In this document: piece by piece, positions 1 to 5,278 of the stretch
How the letters are laid out: each line of letters begins with the position of its first letter
How positions within the stretch are numbered: position 1 is the first letter of the stretch
NCBI GenBank assembly: GCA_035649575.1
Contig: DASRJH010000285.1
Span: 1-5,278 of the forward strand
Direction: 5' to 3'
Length of the DNA stretch: 5,278 bases
DNA from: DASVAL01 sp035649575
Lineage (GTDB): Bacteria > Planctomycetota > UBA1135 > UBA2386
The notes under the pieces: model-generated
Told to the model about the DNA's origin: nothing
Databases searched by the model: none
Seen by the model: the letters and a program-made list of their open reading frames with translations, nothing else
Position numbers and translations under genes: made by a program

Positions 1-1
1 T

Positions 2-670
2 CCCGTGGCGACGGTGCCCTCGATCGACGCCTACCTCGAAGCCGGCGAGATCGCGAGCGACGCGCTGCTGCAGACCGGGACGGAGTCGGAGGCTTCCGAG
101 CACGTCCGGCGCGTGCTGCTCGACGCGCGCGCGACCGCGAAGTCGCTCGCGTCGGTGAAGCCCGGCAAGTCCGCGAAGCCGTATCCCGCTGCGCCACTCG
201 GCACGGAATTGAAACTGATCGCGCAGCTCATCCGCGCCGACCTGGACACTTCGGTCTTCTACGCGATCCAGAACGGCTACGACTCGCACTCGCTGCAGGA
301 CCCGGGCCAGGGCAGCCGCCTGCAGGTGCTCGGCGATGCGCTGCTCGCGTTCCTCGACGAGATGCGCGAGGCCGGCCGCGCCAGCTCCGTGCTCGTGCTC
401 GTGTGGAGCGAGTTCGGCCGCCGCGTGCAGGAGAATGCTTCGCGCGGCACCGACCACGGCACCGCGGGACCCGTGTTCCTCGCCGGCGCGCCCGTGCGGG
501 CGGGTGTGTACGGCCAGACCCCGAGCCTGACCGATCTCGACGACGGCAACCTGAAGATGACGGTCGACTTCCGCCGCGTCTACGCGAGCGTGCTGCGCGA
601 CTGGATGGGACTCGACGCGCAGACGGTCCTCGACTCGGCGCTCGAGCCGTTGCCGCTGATCCGCAGTTGA
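2..670 (+). CDS. DUF1501 family protein, C-terminal part (5' end outside window)
   Basis: This is the C-terminal half of a DUF1501 protein, a family distantly related to the alkaline phosphatase/sulfatase fold. Members are usually 400-480 residues long, often carry a Tat-type signal, and frequently sit beside DUF1800 or DUF1549 partners. The reading frame is open to the left edge, so the GTG at position 5 is very unlikely to be the true start. Counting from that GTG, the family signatures are YAIQNGYDSH (residues 86-95), the hydrophobic strand VLVLVWSEFGRRVQENASRG (129-148) followed directly by TDHGTAGPVFLAG, and DFRRVYASVLRDWMGL near the C-terminus (188-203). The Asp and His residues of GYDSH and GTDHG resemble the metal-ligand positions of the superfamily, but the biochemical role of DUF1501 proteins is not established. 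The N-terminal region, any signal peptide and the upstream partner are outside the window. The family call is firm; function is unknown. Confidence 0.9.
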   Translation, partial: PVATVPSIDAYLEAGEIASDALLQTGTESEASEHVRRVLLDARATAKSLASVKPGKSAKPYPAAPLGTELKLIAQLIRADLDTSVFYAIQNGYDSHSLQDPGQGSRLQVLGDALLAFLDEMREAGRASSVLVLVWSEFGRRVQENASRGTDHGTAGPVFLAGAPVRAGVYGQTPSLTDLDDGNLKMTVDFRRVYASVLRDWMGLDAQTVLDSALEPLPLIRS

Positions 671-718
671 TCGCGGGATTGCTGTAACGTCGGCCGCCTG
701 CCGGGCAATTGGTGCCGC

Positions 719-3682
719 ATGGACACGGTCGAACAACTCTTCGCGCGCTTTGCCCGCCAAGGCGACGTCGACGCGCTGTCCGAAGTATTCGACCGCACAG
801 CGCAAGCACTGCTGCGGCTCGCGGTGCAGATCTGCGGGCGCGAGGCCGAGGCGGAGGACCTGCTGCAGGCGACGTTCCTCGTCGCGATCGAGAAGGCGCG
901 CGCGTTCGATCCCGCGCGTTCGCTGACCGCATGGCTCGTCGGCATCCTGCAGAAGCAGGGCAAGAGCCTGCGCCGGCGCATGCGCCGGGAGCTGCCCGCG
1001 GCACACGTGTCGCGAGTTGACGACCCGGGCGAACGCGTGGCCGCCGGCGAGGTGCGCGAGGCCGTCGAGAGTGCGCTGCGGCAGGTCGACGAACCGTACC
1101 GGCAGCCGCTGCACCTGCGCCTGCTCGACGGCCTGTCGAGCGTGGAGATCGCCCAGCACCTCGGCCGCACGCCGGGGGCCGTGCGCGTGCAGCTGCACCG
1201 CGGGCTCGCCCGGATCCGCCGGCTGCTGCCGACGGGGCTCGCCATCGGCGTGGCCGCGCACGCGCGCGGGCTCGCGGCGGTGCGCAGCGAGGTTCTTGCC
1301 GCGGCGAACGCGCCGGCGGCAGTCGGCGCCGGGGTCTTGCTCAGTGGAGGACTGCTCGTGAAGAAGCTCATCGGGGCGCTCGTCGCCGTGTGCCTGGCTC
1401 TGGCCCTCGTGCATTGGTGGCAGCAACCGCCGACGCTCGACCCCGTCGAGGCCCGCGGCGCGAGCAGCGGCGCCGCTGCGGCGGTCGTGAGCTCGCCTCA
1501 GGAACCGGCAGCCGACAGCCAACGCGTGGTCGCAGCGGCCAGCGAACAGACGGCCACAGCTCGCGACGACAGCCCCGGCAACCTGCGCGTGCTGTTGACC
1601 TACGCGGACAACGGCGCGCCCGCCGCGGACGTGCCGGTGGTCGTCGACGAGCGGTTCGGTTTCCTGCGGCCAAAGCGCGTCCTGCGCACGAACGTCAGCG
1701 GCGAGGCCCTGTTCGCCGTGATCGTGCCGCGCGCCGTGACGGTGAGCACGATCGACACCGGCAGCTGGCGCGAGGTCGACGTGCGACCCGGCGTCGAGAC
1801 CGTCGTGAACATGCAGGTGAGGCGGGGCTACCGTCTCCTCGGTCGTGTCGTCGACGAGCACGGTGCGCCAGTCCCGGGCGCGCACATCTACGAGCGTCCG
1901 CCGTCCACCTCGGAGTACTCGCGCACGGCCGTGAGCGACGGCAACGGCCGCTTCGAGCTGTTCCCGGTAGGCGACTACGCCTTCGTGGGGGCACGCGCCT
2001 CGGGTGGGCGGCGTTCGCAGATCGTGGGCGGCGTCCCGGATTCCGATCGAACGATCCGCATCGAGCTCGTCGTGCACCCACTCGGCGCCGACCTTGCGGG
2101 CCGCGTCGTCGACGAGAAGGGTCTTCCGCTCGCAGCGCGCCTCACGGTCAAGGCGCCGCCGGGCGACGAATACGAACTCACCAAGGACGGGCAGTACCTG
2201 ATCGCCGACGGCGACGTCACGGCACGAACGGCGGTGGACGGTCGCTTCGAACTGCTCGGCTTGCGCGCGGGCTCCGTGCAGGTGCAGGTCGCGAGCGCGG
2301 ACCATGGCCGCACCGAGCGCGTGTTCGAGCTCGCGGCCGGGCAATGGCACGAGGTGACGATCAAGCTCGCCGCGGGGGTCGCCGTGTTCGGGAAGATCAC
2401 GGATCCCGAGGGGCGCGCGATCGCAGGAGCCTACGCCTACACCAGCGGCGGCGGGTTCGACCCTGCGTTCGCGACGGGGACCGGCGACTACCGCCTGCCG
2501 GGCCTGACCGCCGGTTCGCAGCAGGTCAGCTTCGACGCGCCAGGACATCGCGAGCAGATACGAACGCTGATGCTCCCACGAGGTGCGGACGTGCCGTGCG
2601 ACGTCACGCTCGTGCCCGAGCCGAGGATCACCGGCACGGTGGTCGATGCGACGGGTGCACCGGTGCGCTGCCGCATCGAACTGATCTCGGCAGGCGCGGG
2701 CGTCTTCGGCGACAAGAGAGGGCGGACCGATGCGGAGGGTCGCTTCTCGATCCCGTCACCGGAAGGCGGGCAATGGCAGTTGCGCATCGAGGAGGACGGT
2801 GCGCAATCGTCTGTCTGGGGTCTCGGTGGCAGCGTGTTCCCGTCGGGCACCAAGGACCTCGTGGTCACGCTCGGCGAGAACGAACATGCATCGGCGTGGC
2901 TGCTCGGCCGGCTCGCCGACGATCGCGGGGAGCCCGTGCGCTTCGCGAGTCTCAGGATCGCGAGCGGAGACTGGACCCCGCAGGCCGGCACGACGGACGT
3001 CGCCGACGGCTCGTTCCGCATCGGCCCGTTGCCGCCCGCGGAGTACCGCGTCCTCGTGAATCCTCGCGCGGGCGGACTCGCGCAAGCGACGCTCGGTCCG
3101 TTCGCGCTCGCGCCGCGCGAGGTCCGCGATCTGGGGACGGTGCGGCTCGGCAGTGCCGGCCGGCTGCTCGTGCACAAGGTGGTTCGCGACGGCGGCACGG
3201 TCTCGGAGTTCCATGCGCACCTCGAGGACGACGGCGGCACGAACACCTACCTGACCACGGAAGCCGAGCGCGAGCCCGGTCAGGGGATCGCGCCGGGGCA
3301 GTATCGACTGCACGCGTGGGGCGACGGGTTCATGAGCTGCACGGCGCCGGTCTCGATCAAGAGCGGCGAGACGGCGCGCGTCGAGCTGTCGCTCGAGCCC
3401 GCCGAGCGCCGGGCGGTGCGCTATCCGGTTCCGCCGCCGTCGGGCTGGAGCGCGGTCAAGCGTGCCACGGTCGAGGTCTGGCGCAGCGGAGAACTCGTGG
3501 ACAGCAGCGAGCTCGAACCCGCGATCGAGCCGCAGCAGACGCGTTACCTCGCGCTCGGCATCGGCGAGTACGTCGTGCGCCTCGTCGCCAATGGTGGTCC
3601 CCGCTACGAAGGAAACTTCGTGATCGCCAAGCTCGTGCACAAGGGACCGAGGATCGACGTCGCGGTGTCCGAGGTGCGCTGA
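719..3682 (+). CDS. ECF-type sigma-70 factor fused to a transmembrane helix and an array of carboxypeptidase-regulatory-like domains
   Basis: A single 987-residue chain with a two-part architecture. Residues ~8-90 match sigma-70 region 2, with AEDLLQATFLVAIEKARAFD for core polymerase and -10 recognition and TAWLVGILQKQGKSLRRR after it. Residues ~115-170 match region 4, with the helix-turn-helix LSSVEIAQHLGRTPGAVRVQ and then LHRGLARIRRLL. No region 3 lies between them, as expected for ECF factors. A Lys-Lys pair precedes one hydrophobic helix (residues ~217-231, LIGALVAVCLALALV), then an Ala/Ser/Gln-rich linker to ~285. From ~286 to the end the protein is beta-rich. At least five copies of a G-x-[VI]-x-D-x-x-G motif start at residues 375, 461, 558, 639 and 730, typical of carboxypeptidase-regulatory-like (CarboxypepD_reg) beta-sandwiches. 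I infer a cytoplasmic sigma domain and an extracytoplasmic repeat array. The ATG at 719 is the natural start because the sigma domain begins at once, although upstream pairing to the ribosome looks weak. There is no frame break and no separate anti-sigma gene in view. Target promoters and ligand are unknown. Confidence 0.93.
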   Translation: MDTVEQLFARFARQGDVDALSEVFDRTAQALLRLAVQICGREAEAEDLLQATFLVAIEKARAFDPARSLTAWLVGILQKQGKSLRRRMRRELPAAHVSRVDDPGERVAAGEVREAVESALRQVDEPYRQPLHLRLLDGLSSVEIAQHLGRTPGAVRVQLHRGLARIRRLLPTGLAIGVAAHARGLAAVRSEVLAAANAPAAVGAGVLLSGGLLVKKLIGALVAVCLALALVHWWQQPPTLDPVEARGASSGAAAAVVSSPQEPAADSQRVVAAASEQTATARDDSPGNLRVLLTYADNGAPAADVPVVVDERFGFLRPKRVLRTNVSGEALFAVIVPRAVTVSTIDTGSWREVDVRPGVETVVNMQVRRGYRLLGRVVDEHGAPVPGAHIYERPPSTSEYSRTAVSDGNGRFELFPVGDYAFVGARASGGRRSQIVGGVPDSDRTIRIELVVHPLGADLAGRVVDEKGLPLAARLTVKAPPGDEYELTKDGQYLIADGDVTARTAVDGRFELLGLRAGSVQVQVASADHGRTERVFELAAGQWHEVTIKLAAGVAVFGKITDPEGRAIAGAYAYTSGGGFDPAFATGTGDYRLPGLTAGSQQVSFDAPGHREQIRTLMLPRGADVPCDVTLVPEPRITGTVVDATGAPVRCRIELISAGAGVFGDKRGRTDAEGRFSIPSPEGGQWQLRIEEDGAQSSVWGLGGSVFPSGTKDLVVTLGENEHASAWLLGRLADDRGEPVRFASLRIASGDWTPQAGTTDVADGSFRIGPLPPAEYRVLVNPRAGGLAQATLGPFALAPREVRDLGTVRLGSAGRLLVHKVVRDGGTVSEFHAHLEDDGGTNTYLTTEAEREPGQGIAPGQYRLHAWGDGFMSCTAPVSIKSGETARVELSLEPAERRAVRYPVPPPSGWSAVKRATVEVWRSGELVDSSELEPAIEPQQTRYLALGIGEYVVRLVANGGPRYEGNFVIAKLVHKGPRIDVAVSEVR

Positions 3683-3692
3683 CTCGGGCCCG

Positions 3693-3721
3693 GCGAGTGG
3701 CAATGCCCCGCTGCCACTCGC
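3693..3721 (+). terminator. GC-rich hairpin after the sigma-fusion gene, probable terminator
   Basis: A perfect 10-bp inverted repeat (GCGAGTGGCA at 3693-3702 and TGCCACTCGC at 3712-3721) encloses a 9-nt loop. It begins 11 nt after the stop codon of the sigma fusion. No T-tract follows on either strand, so it is not a textbook intrinsic terminator. Placement and stem strength still suggest it ends the plus-strand transcript or protects its 3' end. On the minus strand it lies about 200 bp beyond the arsS stop codon and could also stop that transcript. It could instead be a leftover of the adjoining transposon. Confidence 0.5.
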
Positions 3722-3726
3722 GCCCC

Positions 3727-3891
3727 CACCCACGGCCGGATCCCAGCCGCTGGTGCCAGCACGCCGTGATACGTCACCGGATGCCGCCGCGGTCGCGGCA
3801 CCAGCGCGACCAACCGCTCGATCAACACCTGCGGCTCGAGCACCACGCTCGGCAAGCAAGGGCAGGGGCGCTGATCGCGTTCGCCCGGCAA
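3727..3891 (-). pseudogene. IS91-family (Y2_Tnp) transposase remnant, C-terminal fragment
   Basis: Reading the minus strand, bases 3849 down to 3727 encode VVLEPQVLIERLVALVPRPR followed directly by RHPVTYHGVLAPAAGIRPWV. This is the recognisable conserved block near the C-terminus of IS91/IS801-type transposases, which typically read as a leucine-rich 'LxRLxALVPxPRxH' stretch followed by 'YHGVLAP'. The ~14 codons before it (to 3891) are open but do not resemble the expected 'KRPWxDGT' segment. Upstream, the frame runs into the end of arsS, with no catalytic HUH or tyrosine motifs. Downstream of 3727 the similarity stops at the hairpin. Only about 40 residues survive of a protein normally near 400, so this is a dead fragment. 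I recognise the motif by eye; a profile search would settle it. Confidence 0.6.
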
Positions 3892-3925
3892 CCGCGGCCA
3901 CCAGCGCGTGCAGTCCGGCTCGCGG

Positions 3926-4975
<1,050 letters not shown>

Positions 4976-4982
4976 CGTCCTA
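4976..4982 (-). promoter_or_regulatory. arsS ribosome binding site overlapping the upstream stop codon
   Basis: Read on the minus strand, the junction is TAGGACG followed by the arsS ATG. The TAG that ends the peroxidase-like gene also forms part of an AGGA Shine-Dalgarno-like core (4981-4978). The spacing to the ATG is only 2 nt, tighter than usual, so translational coupling (ribosome re-initiation) may matter more than independent binding. This junction supports the ATG at 4975 as the start. Confidence 0.5.
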
Positions 4983-5278
4983 CATTCCGAGTTGCCCGGC
5001 GCGGTTGCGCATCTGCACGCCATGCACGAGCGAAGCGCCACCCCGGATCGCCGCTGCGACGTGCACCGCTTCGGTCATCTGGTCGAGGTCGGAACCCTTC
5101 TCGAGCGCGTCGCGGCTGTAGGCGTCGATGCAGTAGGGGCACTGCACGGCGTGCGCGACCGCGAGCGCTATCAGGGACTTCTCGCGCGCCGACAAGGCGC
5201 CTTCGGCGAACACGGCGCCATACCAGTCGAAGAATTTCTGCGCGAGGTCCGGGCGGTTCCTGCCGAGCTCGGGGAAGC
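4980..5278 (-). CDS. Arsenosugar biosynthesis-associated peroxidase-like protein (AhpD-like fold), 5' end outside window
   Basis: About 99 residues of a small carboxymuconolactone decarboxylase/AhpD-like protein are visible, and the frame is open to the right edge. From the edge it reads FPELGRNRPDLAQKFFDWYG, then AVFAEGALSAREKSLIALAV, AHAVQCPYCIDAYSRDALEK and, near the end, EAVHVAAAIRGGASLVHGVQ. This closely follows the subfamily annotated as arsenosugar-biosynthesis-associated peroxidase-like, which occurs next to arsS and arsM. The CPYC pair is the redox-active CxxC of AhpD-type proteins, but the His four residues after the second Cys in classical AhpD is Tyr here, so ordinary alkylhydroperoxidase activity should not be assumed. 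A thiol-redox or arsenic-handling role beside ArsS is an inference from gene neighbourhood. Subfamily members are about 110 residues, so only a short N-terminal piece is missing. A GTG at 5213 is internal to the conserved region and is not the real start. Confidence 0.9.
   Translation of the reverse strand, partial: FPELGRNRPDLAQKFFDWYGAVFAEGALSAREKSLIALAVAHAVQCPYCIDAYSRDALEKGSDLDQMTEAVHVAAAIRGGASLVHGVQMRNRAGQLGM

Noticed and set aside
653..676. Imperfect hairpin (CCGC-T-GATC / GATCGCGG) over the DUF1501 stop codon as a terminator
   Set aside because: The stem is short, has a bulge, is partly inside the coding sequence and has no T-tract. Chance pairing is likely at this GC content.
667..690. 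TTGATC with TGTAAC-like bases as a sigma-70 promoter for the sigma fusion
   Set aside because: The spacing between the two boxes is about 10-12 bp, too short for a functional -35/-10 pair, and the -10 match is poor.
2756..3901. A 381-codon minus-strand open frame antisense to the end of the sigma fusion, in frame with arsS
   Set aside because: It lacks any family motif, is Ala/Arg-rich and mirrors the sigma-fusion codons. It is open only because stop codons are rare at this GC content.

Overview
The window is very GC-rich and tightly packed. It has two genes on the plus strand in its left two thirds and two on the minus strand at its right end. A gap of about 240 bp between the two convergent blocks holds a transposase remnant. 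The combination of a DUF1501 protein, an ECF-type sigma factor fused to a membrane-anchored array of carboxypeptidase-regulatory-like domains, and an arsS gene pair suggests a high-GC environmental bacterium. Planctomycetota fits best, because DUF1501 proteins and ECF sigma factors with long C-terminal extensions are common there. This placement is an inference: no rRNA or other marker gene is present.

Left block (plus strand). The window opens inside a DUF1501 gene (C-terminal half, ending at 670). After 48 bp comes one 987-residue gene (719-3682). Its first ~170 residues are an ECF sigma factor (regions 2 and 4). One transmembrane helix follows, then an Ala/Ser-rich linker, then about 650 residues of beta-sandwich repeats predicted to lie outside the cytoplasm. 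This one-piece, membrane-tethered sigma factor is the most unusual element of the window.

Middle (3683-3925). A strong GC-rich hairpin lies just after the sigma-fusion stop codon. Next to it, on the minus strand, is a short stretch that reads as the C-terminal part of an IS91-family (Y2_Tnp) transposase with no intact gene around it.

Right block (minus strand). A CPYC-containing AhpD-like 'peroxidase-like' gene enters from the right edge and is followed after 4 bp by arsS, a radical SAM enzyme of arsenosugar biosynthesis. The two look like part of one operon. In known systems a third member, the arsenite methyltransferase ArsM, supplies the methylated arsenic substrate; it is not in the window and could lie beyond the right edge. 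Nothing in the sequence links the arsenic genes functionally to the sigma fusion, since they converge and are separated by the hairpin and the remnant.
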